DNA from: Acidimicrobiales bacterium
GTDB lineage: Bacteria > Actinomycetota > Acidimicrobiia > Acidimicrobiales > Aldehydirespiratoraceae
NCBI GenBank assembly: GCA_021604885.1
Contig: BQJV01000206.1
Span: 1-6,264, forward strand
Length of the DNA stretch: 6,264 nt
Direction of reading: 5' to 3'
The notes below the pieces were generated by a model. The model had not been told where the DNA came from and made no database searches. It saw only the letters and a list, made by a program, of their open reading frames with translations. The position numbers and the translations under genes are program-made. The first letter of the stretch is position 1. Each line of letters starts with the position of its first letter. This document shows positions 1 through 5,536 of the stretch, piece by piece.

Positions 1-48
1 GCGATTCTCGCGGCGGGCGCGCTGCAGTTCTTCCTGCTCGCCCGCTGA
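1..48 (+). CDS. C-terminal end of an unidentified, possibly membrane protein (partial)
   Basis: The first 16 codons of the window read as an open frame ending in TGA at 46-48. The residues are AILAAGALQFFLLAR, which is hydrophobic with a final Arg and resembles the last transmembrane segment of a membrane protein. The stop lies 4 bases from the stop of the convergent permease gene, a typical tight tail-to-tail junction. With only 15 residues visible no family can be named, and the frame is chosen from the hydrophobic character and the tight spacing alone. Confidence 0.45.
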   Translation, partial: AILAAGALQFFLLAR

Positions 49-52
49 GCGA

Positions 53-868
53 TCAGGCCGTTCCCGCAACCCGATCGCGGGTGAACCGGACCGCGCCGCG
101 CCACACGAGGGTGAGCGCGATTACCCAGATCACGGCGCCGATGGCGAAGGCCAGCGGGAGATCGAGCAGCAGGATGCCGGTCGACTGACCGACCGCGACG
201 AACACCAGTGGCAGGATCACGGCGCCGCCGAGCTGGTTGGCTTCCTGGGTCGTGCGGCAGCGGGCGGAGACGCGGACCATCACGCCGAGTCCGAACGTGG
301 CGACCGCGGGCGCGACCCAGAAGATCATCACCAGCCAGAGTCCGTTCGGCACGATGAAGCCGTCGACGATGCCCCACGACACGAGGTTGGCGACCACGCA
401 GAAGCAGGCGAAGCCGATCCACGAGACGGCGACCGCGGGCAGGAAGCCCGTCAGGAACTTGCCGATGAACAGGTCGCGATCCGAGACGGGAAGATGCAGC
501 AGTGTCTCCATCGTCCGCCGCTCCTTCTCGCCGGCGAAGGCGTCGGCGGCGAGGACCGCGGACACCATCAGCGGGACGATCAGGAAGAGCGGGGCGAGGA
601 GGAAGCCGAGCACGAGGGTGAGGAGCTGTTCCTCCGGCGGGAGCGCGTTGATCGGTTCGGCGAGCCGGGCCGGGAGATTCTCGAGGATGCGGATGTCGGG
701 CGACTCGGCTCGGCTCGCCCGGCGCGCCGCGAAGCCGACCACCAGTGGGAGGACGACCATCAACAGGACCGGCACCGTGAGCATCGGGATCACGACGGCC
801 TTGCTGCGTCTCACTGCCCGCAGGTCGCGGGCGACGATGGCGCGGATGACCGCGACGTCGGTGCTCAT
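53..868 (-). CDS. ABC-2 type exporter permease, NatB-like
   Basis: This 271-residue integral membrane protein is the channel subunit that pairs with the ATPase encoded just upstream. Hydrophobic segments are visible at about residues 24-46, 84-107, 139-163, 177-198, 214-235 and 238-257, giving about six spans. The sequence AGEKERRTMETLLHLPVSDRD (about 112-132) carries the EKE and 'P-S' signature of ABC-2 permeases of the NatB type. A second family-like stretch, TTQEANQLGG (206-215), precedes the fifth span. The ATG at 868 is chosen because it overlaps the ATPase stop as ATGA and has a GGAG five bases upstream (874-877). The open frame continues to 1132, but that extension lies inside the ATPase gene and is Arg/His/Gly-rich without family character. 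The substrate cannot be read from the sequence; sodium, drugs, peptides or lipids are all possible for this class. Confidence 0.9.
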   Translation of the reverse strand: MSTDVAVIRAIVARDLRAVRRSKAVVIPMLTVPVLLMVVLPLVVGFAARRASRAESPDIRILENLPARLAEPINALPPEEQLLTLVLGFLLAPLFLIVPLMVSAVLAADAFAGEKERRTMETLLHLPVSDRDLFIGKFLTGFLPAVAVSWIGFACFCVVANLVSWGIVDGFIVPNGLWLVMIFWVAPAVATFGLGVMVRVSARCRTTQEANQLGGAVILPLVFVAVGQSTGILLLDLPLAFAIGAVIWVIALTLVWRGAVRFTRDRVAGTA

Positions 869-1833
869 GTCCGCTCCGAGGTGAAGCTCGACTCGATCGC
901 GAAGTAGATGTCCTCCATCGACGCCGCGCGAATGGTGGCACCGAACACGTCGATGTCGTTGGCCGCCAGGGTGGCGACCACCACGGGCATGATGGCGCGG
1001 TCGCGGATCGCGATCGTTGCGCCGGTCGCGCGGGCGTCGGCCCGCAGCACACCGGTGACGGAACTGATCAGATCGAGGACCTGCTGGGGCACGGGTCCGC
1101 CGAGATCGATATCGGCGGGGATGCCGTCCCACAGGTCGGCGGCGAGCTCCTCCGGTCGGCCGATCGCGCGCAGTCGACCGCGATCGAGGACGGCCATGCG
1201 GTCGGCGACGCGGCCCGCCTCGCCGAGGAAGTGCGTCGCAAGGATGATCGTGCGGCCCTGCTCGCGGGCCAGCGTGCCGATCAGCGAGGTGACATCCCGC
1301 GTCGCCGCGGGGTCGAGGCCGGACGTGGGTTCGTCGAGGAACAGCATCTCCGGGGCATGGAGGAGAGCACGAGCGAGCGCGAGCCGCTTGCGTTGCCCGG
1401 TGGAGAAGCCGCCGGTGCGGACCTCGGCCATGTCCGCCATCGCGAAGCGCTCGAGTTGCTCGTCGACGCGGGTGCGGGCGTCGGCGATCGAGAAGCCGCG
1501 CATGCGGGCGGCGTACTCCAGGTTCTCCCGAGCGGTCAGCCGGTCGTCGAGGCCGGCGTTCTCGGTGAGCACACCGGTGCGGCGCCGCACGGCCTCGCCG
1601 TCCACCGCGGGGTCGAGGCCGAGGACGCGGGCGTAGCCGCGATCCGGGGCGAGCACGCCGTTGAGCATGCGGACGGTCGTGGTCTTGCCCGCGCCGTTCG
1701 GTCCGAGGAGGGCGAGCACCTCACCGCGGGCGACGCGCAGCTCGAGCCCGTCCACGGCGACGCGGTCGTCGAACGAACGAGAGAGGGCGTGGGCCTCGAT
1801 CGTGAAGTCGGATGCGGTCGACGTCTCGCTCAC
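865..1833 (-). CDS. ABC exporter ATP-binding protein, NatA/CcmA-like
   Basis: This 322-residue cytoplasmic ATPase powers the exporter formed with the downstream permease. The nucleotide-binding domain occupies about residues 10-230. It shows Walker A GPNGAGKTT (44-52), signature motif FSTGQ (143-147, replacing LSGGQ), Walker B MLFLDE (163-168), D-loop SGLD (171-174) and the switch His in ATH (201). The Q-loop position reads VLTENAGL (88-95), with Glu91 where Gln is usual; a Glu here occurs in some ABC-2 ATPases. Residues from about 230 to 322 form the C-terminal extension typical of ABC-2 ATPases. Translation starts at GTG (1833), overlapping the stop of the CAP gene as GTGA. The gene ends in an ATGA overlap with the permease. 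No strong Shine-Dalgarno is present, consistent with translational coupling to the upstream gene. Confidence 0.93.
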   Translation of the reverse strand: MSETSTASDFTIEAHALSRSFDDRVAVDGLELRVARGEVLALLGPNGAGKTTTVRMLNGVLAPDRGYARVLGLDPAVDGEAVRRRTGVLTENAGLDDRLTARENLEYAARMRGFSIADARTRVDEQLERFAMADMAEVRTGGFSTGQRKRLALARALLHAPEMLFLDEPTSGLDPAATRDVTSLIGTLAREQGRTIILATHFLGEAGRVADRMAVLDRGRLRAIGRPEELAADLWDGIPADIDLGGPVPQQVLDLISSVTGVLRADARATGATIAIRDRAIMPVVVATLAANDIDVFGATIRAASMEDIYFAIESSFTSERT

Positions 1834-2498
1834 GTGCCGACCTGGTCGAGCAGGTGGAGCAGCGCGAGAACCCGCTCGGCCGTGATCGGCGGCGCGGGCA
1901 ACGCGGTCGGTGGCGCGTCGACGGGCGGCACGGTGCCGGCGGGGGCGGACGTCGTGGGTGGCGCAGTGGTGGGCGGCGCAGTCGTGGGCGGCGCGGTCGT
2001 CGTGGACGACGCCGCACCCGGCAGCTGCAGGAAGCGGTGGGTCGTGTACATCGCCGAGTCACGCCAGACCACGCCCACACCGATCTCGGTGAAGGCCGGG
2101 TCGATGATGTTGGCGAAGTGGCCCGGGCTCGCGACGAACGCGTCGACCAGCACCTCGACGCCGGCGCCGACGCCGACGTTCTCGCCGAGCTTGGCCCACT
2201 CGCCGCCGTAGCCCGCGCTGATCGGGTTCGCGTGGAAGATCTCCCCGGCATCGGCCATCACCTGGGCGTGGCCGCGAGCGAGGTTGCTGAGCTCGTTGTT
2301 GACCGTGAGTGCGGGCAATCCGTTGTCCGCGCGGACCTGGTTCAGGGCGGCGACGAACGCGGACTCGTCGCCGGCCGAGGCCTCGGCCGGCTCGACCGGG
2401 CGCACCAGCTGGGAACCCAGCACCGTGAGCGCGGCGACGACGACGAAGGCGAGCCGACGGCGGTTGCGTCGGCGCGGCGAGTCGGGGACGAGGTTCAT
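1830..2498 (-). CDS. Secreted CAP/SCP-domain protein (YkwD-like) with Thr/Pro-rich tail
   Basis: A 222-residue exported protein. The N-terminus has a basic cluster (RRRNRRR, 9-15), a hydrophobic core (about 16-31) and a candidate signal-peptidase site after AEASA (38-42). The CAP domain spans about 45-158: LNQVRADNGLPAL (52-64), His89 in EIFHAN, LGENV (104-108), SPGHFANI (124-131) and a closing IGVGVVW (139-145). His89, Glu106 and His127 fall at positions conserved in the CAP cavity. Bacterial YkwD-type CAP proteins are widespread and mostly of unknown activity. A linker of TTAPP repeats (about 164-204) follows, then a short hydrophobic end (205-222). The ATG at 2498 precedes a proper signal peptide; the ribosome site is weak (GGGA, 8 bases away). 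It is the first gene of a coupled operon with the ABC exporter, so the two may act in one envelope process. Confidence 0.88.
   Translation of the reverse strand: MNLVPDSPRRRNRRRLAFVVVAALTVLGSQLVRPVEPAEASAGDESAFVAALNQVRADNGLPALTVNNELSNLARGHAQVMADAGEIFHANPISAGYGGEWAKLGENVGVGAGVEVLVDAFVASPGHFANIIDPAFTEIGVGVVWRDSAMYTTHRFLQLPGAASSTTTAPPTTAPPTTAPPTTSAPAGTVPPVDAPPTALPAPPITAERVLALLHLLDQVGT
1951..1995 (-). repeat. Three tandem 15-bp repeats encoding the TTAPP linker
   Basis: Three consecutive 15-base units (1951-1965, 1966-1980, 1981-1995) differ at only one to three positions. Read on the minus strand they encode the TTAPP pentapeptide repeats of the CAP protein's linker. The unit length is a multiple of three, so copy-number change by slippage would lengthen or shorten the linker without a frameshift. 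Confidence 0.8.
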
Positions 2499-2536
2499 CT
2501 CGCTGTTCCCGTCGGCCGCGGTCCCGGTTTCCTTGA

Positions 2537-2549
2537 GCCTCCAGGAGGC
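2537..2549. promoter_or_regulatory. Perfect 13-bp palindrome in the CAP/ligase divergent gap
   Basis: GCCTCC-A-GGAGGC is a perfect inverted repeat with 6-base arms around a central A, in the 55-base gap (2499-2553) between the divergent CAP and ligase genes. Its right arm contains the AGGAGG that serves as ribosome site for the ATG at 2554. It may be an operator acting on both genes, or a weak hairpin masking the ribosome site. It may also be a by-product of the purine-rich ribosome site. No regulator is recognised for it. Confidence 0.3.
2543..2548 (+). promoter_or_regulatory. Ribosome binding site AGGAGG for the acyl-CoA ligase
   Basis: A full-strength Shine-Dalgarno AGGAGG lies five bases before the ATG at 2554. 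It is the main reason for choosing that start over the GTG at 2581. It is the only perfect ribosome site seen before any gene in this window. Confidence 0.6.
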
Positions 2550-2553
2550 CTTG

Positions 2554-4074
2554 ATGCGTCGGGCGTGGCATCATCTCCCGGTGAACCTGGCCACCTTGCT
2601 GGAAGACCATCCCGGTGATCGCACCGCAATCGTCGCAGGCGGTGACCGCATCAGCTACGGGCGCCTGCGCGACGAGATCGACGCGACCCGCGGCGTCCTC
2701 GCCGGTCTCGGTCTCGAGCCGGGAGATCGGGTCGCGATCCTGTGTGGCACCAACCCGCGGTTCGTACGGGCCTGGTTCGGCGTGATCGGTGCCGGCCTCG
2801 TCGCCGTGCCGTTGAATCCGCAGGCCCCGGCGCCGGAGATCGAGCGTGAGCTCGCGATGTCCGGCGTGAAGGCCGTGATCGCCGGTCCGGCCGGTGTCGG
2901 GGCGATGTCGGATCTGGACCGCGCCGCGGTCCCGACCCTCGAACACGTCTTCGTGCCGGCGGGCGCCGATCTCGACCAGGCCACCGATCTCGACGAGGCC
3001 ATCGAGATGTCGAGCGGTGCGCCCATCGTCGAGCGTGACGACGACGACGTCTGCGCCCTCCTCTTCACCAGCGGCACCGCGGGGTTCCCGAAGGCCGCCA
3101 TGCTCACCCACGGCAACCTCGCGTCCTGCATCCGACAGGTGCTCGCACGCCCCGGTCCGGTCAGCCGGCCGGACGACGTGACGGCCTGCGTCGTGCCGAT
3201 GTTCCACGTGCTCGGCCTCAACTCGATCCTCAACCAGACCCTGTGGGTGGGTGCGACGATCATCCTGATCGAACGCTTCGACCCGACATCGATGGTCGAG
3301 TTGATCGAGGACGAGAAGGTCACCGTGCTCGCCGGTCCGCCCACCATGTGGGCCGCGCTCACGCAGGTCGACGGCGTCACGCCCGCCCAGTTCGCCAGCC
3401 TGCGCATCGCCGTGTCCGGCGCGGCGCCGATTCCTGATCGCGTGGTCCACGACGCCCGGGACCGACTCGGCTTCCGCATCCACGAGGGCTACGGGCTCAC
3501 CGAGACGAGCCCGTCGGTCACGGTCGCGTCCGGCGACGCGCCGGTCGGCTCGATCGGGCGGCCGATTCCCGGGGTCGAGGTGCGGCTCGTCGACGACGAC
3601 GGTGACGACGTCTACATCGGCGATGCCGGTGAGGTTCTCGTGCGCGGTCCCAACGTGTTCGTCGGCTATCTCGATGACCCCGAGGCCACGGCCCGGATCC
3701 TCGATGCGGACGGTTGGCTCCACACCGGTGACATGGCGGTCGTCGACGACGACGGCTACCTGTTCCTGGTCGATCGCGCCAAGGACCTCATCATCGTCAG
3801 CGGCTTCAACGTCTACCCGGCTGAGGTCGAGCGGGTGCTGATGACCCATCCCGCCGTGGCGGACGCCGGAGTGGTCGGCGTGCCCCATCCGCACAGTGGT
3901 GAGGCCGTCAAGGCGTTCGTAGTGGCCGCGCCCGATCGCGATGTCGAAGAGGACGAGTTGATCGAGTGGTGCGCCACCGAACTCGCTCGCTACAAGTGCC
4001 CCACCAAGGTCGACGTGGTCGACGAGATCCCGCGCGGCATGGGCGGCAAGACCCTCCGCCGCGAGCTCAGGTAG
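2554..4074 (+). CDS. Acyl-CoA synthetase / AMP-dependent ligase (class I adenylate-forming)
   Basis: A 506-residue enzyme that should activate a carboxylic acid with ATP to an acyl-adenylate and transfer it to CoA. The core motifs are present: A3 P-loop TSGTAGFPK (172-180), A5 YGLTE (313-317), A7 GWLHTGD (387-393, Asp393 binding the ribose), A8 hinge RAKDLIIVSGFNVYPAEVE (408-426) and the C-terminal catalytic Lys499 in RGMGGKTLRREL (494-505). Length and motif spacing fit medium/long-chain fatty-acyl or aryl-CoA ligases of the FadD/CaiC group. The acyl substrate cannot be fixed by eye. ATG 2554 has AGGAGG at ideal distance; GTG 2581, giving VNLATLLEDHP, is the alternative and looks like a typical family N-terminus. 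The frame stays open back to 2284, but that part overlaps the CAP gene and lacks family features. It appears monocistronic. Confidence 0.93.
   Translation: MRRAWHHLPVNLATLLEDHPGDRTAIVAGGDRISYGRLRDEIDATRGVLAGLGLEPGDRVAILCGTNPRFVRAWFGVIGAGLVAVPLNPQAPAPEIERELAMSGVKAVIAGPAGVGAMSDLDRAAVPTLEHVFVPAGADLDQATDLDEAIEMSSGAPIVERDDDDVCALLFTSGTAGFPKAAMLTHGNLASCIRQVLARPGPVSRPDDVTACVVPMFHVLGLNSILNQTLWVGATIILIERFDPTSMVELIEDEKVTVLAGPPTMWAALTQVDGVTPAQFASLRIAVSGAAPIPDRVVHDARDRLGFRIHEGYGLTETSPSVTVASGDAPVGSIGRPIPGVEVRLVDDDGDDVYIGDAGEVLVRGPNVFVGYLDDPEATARILDADGWLHTGDMAVVDDDGYLFLVDRAKDLIIVSGFNVYPAEVERVLMTHPAVADAGVVGVPHPHSGEAVKAFVVAAPDRDVEEDELIEWCATELARYKCPTKVDVVDEIPRGMGGKTLRRELR
2566..2574 (+). promoter_or_regulatory. 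Possible extended -10 promoter for a leaderless start at GTG 2581
   Basis: TGG followed by CATCAT (2569-2574) resembles an extended -10 element, with four of six bases matching TATAAT. It ends six bases before the GTG at 2581, the same distance as in the rex and hemA promoters of this window. There is no convincing -35 at 16-18 bases. If real, translation starts at 2581 and the Shine-Dalgarno-driven ATG 2554 is used only on longer transcripts, or not at all. Confidence 0.3.
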
Positions 4075-4087
4075 CGCGAGCTCAGGT
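4060..4087. repeat. 13-bp direct repeat spanning two convergent stop codons
   Basis: CGCGAGCTCAGGT occurs at 4060-4072 and again at 4075-4087, a 15-base period. The TAG stop of the ligase lies across the end of the first copy and the spacer (4072-4074). The TGA stop of the convergent DUF4328 gene lies within the second copy (4082-4084, minus strand). It looks like a short tandem duplication at the tail-to-tail junction. No terminator hairpin is evident in the 7-base gap. Confidence 0.75.
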
Positions 4088-4756
4088 TGCCGGTGCTGCC
4101 GCGGCGTCGGCCCGCAGCACGCGCCGCACCAGCACGACGAGGATCGCTCCGGCCGCGACATGGCCGGCGCGCCCCACGGCGCTCCAGCTGTCGAGGGCGA
4201 TGAGATCGTCGATGTCGTCGGGCAGGATCACGAACGCGACCGACCAGATCAGCATCGACGGCACCCAGAGGATCCACCACGTCCACAGCAGCGCCTTGTC
4301 CTGCGGCCCGCTATCCGGCCCCAGCAGTTCCTCGGCGATCTTCACCGGACGCCACATTCCGAGGACCGGCACGAACCAGGCGCCGATCGCCCACCCGCTC
4401 GTGTGCTTCGCGACGCCGCGGCGCTCGAGGTTCTGGTACGCGGCGTGGAACCAGACGAGGAATGTCACGGCGGCGATCAGGTAGGTCATGCTGAACAACA
4501 GGCTCGTGACGAGGACGCGGGTGTCGGCCGAGTCGAGATGACGCTCCCCGACGCCGAGTCGATCGTTGAACGCCGTGAGGGTGTCCGCCCGACTCCACAG
4601 GGCGTGCGACGAGAAGGCGGCGATGACGATCTGGACACCGACGAACGCCTGGGTGAGACGGCTGAGCACCAGCAACGAGCGGACCGGCCGCACCGGCCGT
4701 ACCCGGTAGCTCGGCCCCTTCGGAGGAGGCGGTGGTGGTGGGGAAAGCGAGGTCAT
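4082..4756 (-). CDS. DUF4328 family integral membrane protein
   Basis: A 224-residue membrane protein of unknown function. It opens with a seven-proline run (6-12) and a basic stretch RVRPVRPVR (18-26), likely cytoplasmic. Hydrophobic spans lie at about 28-48, 81-103, 121-133, 156-178 and 198-214. The stretch FLVWFHAAYQNLERRG (99-114), followed by TSGWAIGAWFVPVLGMWRPVKIAEEL (119-144), is the hallmark of DUF4328, common in actinobacteria. The ATG at 4756 is chosen because the preceding 29 in-frame residues lack family character, and the frame extends into the divergent rex gene. No Shine-Dalgarno is seen before 4756. It is divergent from rex across a 70-base gap; the Rex operator ends 34 bases upstream of its start, so Rex might influence it. 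No enzymatic motif is visible. Confidence 0.85.
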   Translation of the reverse strand: MTSLSPPPPPPPKGPSYRVRPVRPVRSLLVLSRLTQAFVGVQIVIAAFSSHALWSRADTLTAFNDRLGVGERHLDSADTRVLVTSLLFSMTYLIAAVTFLVWFHAAYQNLERRGVAKHTSGWAIGAWFVPVLGMWRPVKIAEELLGPDSGPQDKALLWTWWILWVPSMLIWSVAFVILPDDIDDLIALDSWSAVGRAGHVAAGAILVVLVRRVLRADAAAAPAT

Positions 4757-4790
4757 GGCGAACTGGTCTGCTGTTCTTCCGCTCGTGCGC

Positions 4791-4808
4791 TTGTGAAATT
4801 GATCACGA
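4791..4808. promoter_or_regulatory. Rex operator (ROP) upstream of rex
   Basis: TTGTGAAATTGATCACGA matches the Rex operator consensus TTGTGAA-N4-TTCACAA at 12 of 14 defined positions. The left half-site is perfect and the right half-site is ATCACGA. Rex represses when NADH/NAD+ is low and releases DNA on binding NADH. The site overlaps the -35 hexamer of the rex promoter, as expected for repression by occlusion, so rex is probably autoregulated. It also faces the divergent DUF4328 gene. The gap from 4757 to 4826 holds nothing else that I recognise. Confidence 0.85.
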
Positions 4809-4820
4809 ATTCCGTACCGT
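4791..4820 (+). promoter_or_regulatory. Promoter of rex, probably leaderless
   Basis: A -35-like TTGTGA (4791-4796) and a -10-like TACCGT (4815-4820) are separated by 18 bases. Six bases then lead to the GTG start at 4827, so transcription would begin at or next to the start codon. No Shine-Dalgarno precedes the GTG apart from AGGGG (4821-4825), which is too close to function well. The -35 lies within the left half of the Rex operator. Confidence 0.6.
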
Positions 4821-4826
4821 AGGGGC

Positions 4827-5474
4827 GTGGCCACCGGACACATCCCCGAGGCGACCGTCGCCCGCCTGCCCGTCTACCTGCGAAGTCTCACCGAGCTCGC
4901 GGGTGATGGCCAGTCCACCACGTCCTCGGACGTGTTGGCCGAGCTCGCCGGCGTCAACGCCGCCAAGGTGCGCAAGGACCTCAGCTACCTCGGCACGCAC
5001 GGCACCCGTGGCGTCGGCTACGACGTCCGTCATCTCGTCTTCGAGGTGAGTCGGGCGCTCGGTGTGGCCAACACCTGGCCGGTCGTCGTGTGCGGACTCG
5101 GGAACCTGGGTCGTGCCCTGGCGAACCACACGGGGTTCACCGACCGCGGCTTCCCCGTGGTCGCCGCGGTCGACGTCGACCCCGGGCTCATCGGTTCCTC
5201 GATCGACGGCGTCCCCGTTCACAGCCCGGATCGACTGGCAGAGGTGGTCGCCGATCTCGGGATCGCGATCGGCGTGATCGCCACGCCGGGCGGTGCCGCC
5301 CAGGAGACCGCCGACCGGTTGGTCGCCGCGGGCATCCGGTCGATTCTCGACTTCAGCTCGACCGTCGTCAGTGTTCCCGACGATGTCGAGGTCCGGGCGG
5401 TCGACCTGTCGACCGAGCTCCAGATCCTGGGGTTCCATCTCCAGCGGGATCTGCCGCCTCCGGGGGATGTGTGA
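4827..5474 (+). CDS. rex: Redox-sensing transcriptional repressor Rex
   Basis: A 215-residue NADH/NAD+-responsive repressor of respiratory and fermentative genes. Residues about 5-70 form the winged-helix DNA-binding domain, opening with IPEATVARLPVYLRSL (6-21). The recognition-helix region is AAKVRKDLSYLG (45-56), followed by GTRGVGYDV (59-67). The Rossmann domain follows with the GxGxxG loop CGLGNLG (89-95) and acidic residues VDVDP (115-119) after the second strand, fitting NAD(H) specificity. The C-terminus (about 195-215) ends in LQILGFHLQRDLPP, a helix that in known Rex structures takes part in dimer domain swapping. Length is normal for the family. The GTG start gives the expected N-terminus. 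It has its own Rex operator, and hemA follows 62 bases downstream, the same order as in the Streptomyces coelicolor rex-hemACD operon. Confidence 0.95.
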   Translation: MATGHIPEATVARLPVYLRSLTELAGDGQSTTSSDVLAELAGVNAAKVRKDLSYLGTHGTRGVGYDVRHLVFEVSRALGVANTWPVVVCGLGNLGRALANHTGFTDRGFPVVAAVDVDPGLIGSSIDGVPVHSPDRLAEVVADLGIAIGVIATPGGAAQETADRLVAAGIRSILDFSSTVVSVPDDVEVRAVDLSTELQILGFHLQRDLPPPGDV

Positions 5475-5480
5475 CCCCGG
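5460..5480 (+). terminator. GC-only stem-loop over the rex stop codon
   Basis: CCGGGG (5460-5465) and CCCCGG (5475-5480) form a perfect six-pair GC stem around a 9-base loop that contains the rex TGA (5472-5474). There is no T-tract after it. It could be a U-less terminator of the kind proposed in actinobacteria, a processing or stability element between rex and hemA, or chance in GC-rich DNA. Confidence 0.35.
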
Positions 5481-5500
5481 TCGCCATCGTCCGTCAGAGG

Positions 5501-5530
5501 TTGGCAAACCGTCCCTCTTTCCGTCACTCT
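5501..5530 (+). promoter_or_regulatory. Promoter of hemA, probably leaderless
   Basis: TTGGCA (5501-5506, five of six matches to TTGACA), an 18-base spacer and CACTCT (5525-5530) stand six bases before the ATG at 5537. The -10 hexamer is weak, keeping only the second-position A and final T. The geometry is identical to that of the rex promoter, and no Shine-Dalgarno is present, so hemA is probably read from a leaderless transcript. The imperfect palindrome GGTTGGCAAACC (5499-5510) covers the -35 and might be an operator. No Rex consensus is seen here. Confidence 0.5.
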
Positions 5531-5536
5531 TGAACC

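Noticed and set aside
869..1132. Upstream extension of the permease reading frame
   Set aside because: The added residues are Arg/His/Gly-rich and lie inside the ATPase gene. The ATG at 868 has a Shine-Dalgarno and a 4-base stop-start overlap.
1305..1621. A 17-base identical stretch at 1305-1321 and 1605-1621, exactly 300 bases apart
   Set aside because: Both copies encode Gly-Leu-Asp-Pro-Ala in the ATPase with the same preferred codons, so this is a coding coincidence rather than a site repeat.
1231..2211. A 326-codon plus-strand open frame antisense to the ATPase and CAP genes
   Set aside because: It is compositionally biased, has no domain, and overlaps two well-supported genes on the other strand.
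1034..4120. A 17-base identical stretch at 1034-1050 and 4104-4120
   Set aside because: In both places the minus strand encodes Val-Leu-Arg-Ala-Asp-Ala with common high-GC codons. There is no other shared flanking sequence.
2059..4161. A 700-codon open frame on the minus strand antisense to the acyl-CoA ligase
   Set aside because: Its product is low-complexity, rich in Asp, Arg, Gly and His with no recognisable domain, while the opposite strand carries every motif of an adenylate-forming enzyme. Long antisense frames are usual in GC-rich genes.
4757..4843. Upstream extension of the DUF4328 frame into rex
   Set aside because: It would cross the Rex operator and overlap the rex start, and the added residues show no family similarity.
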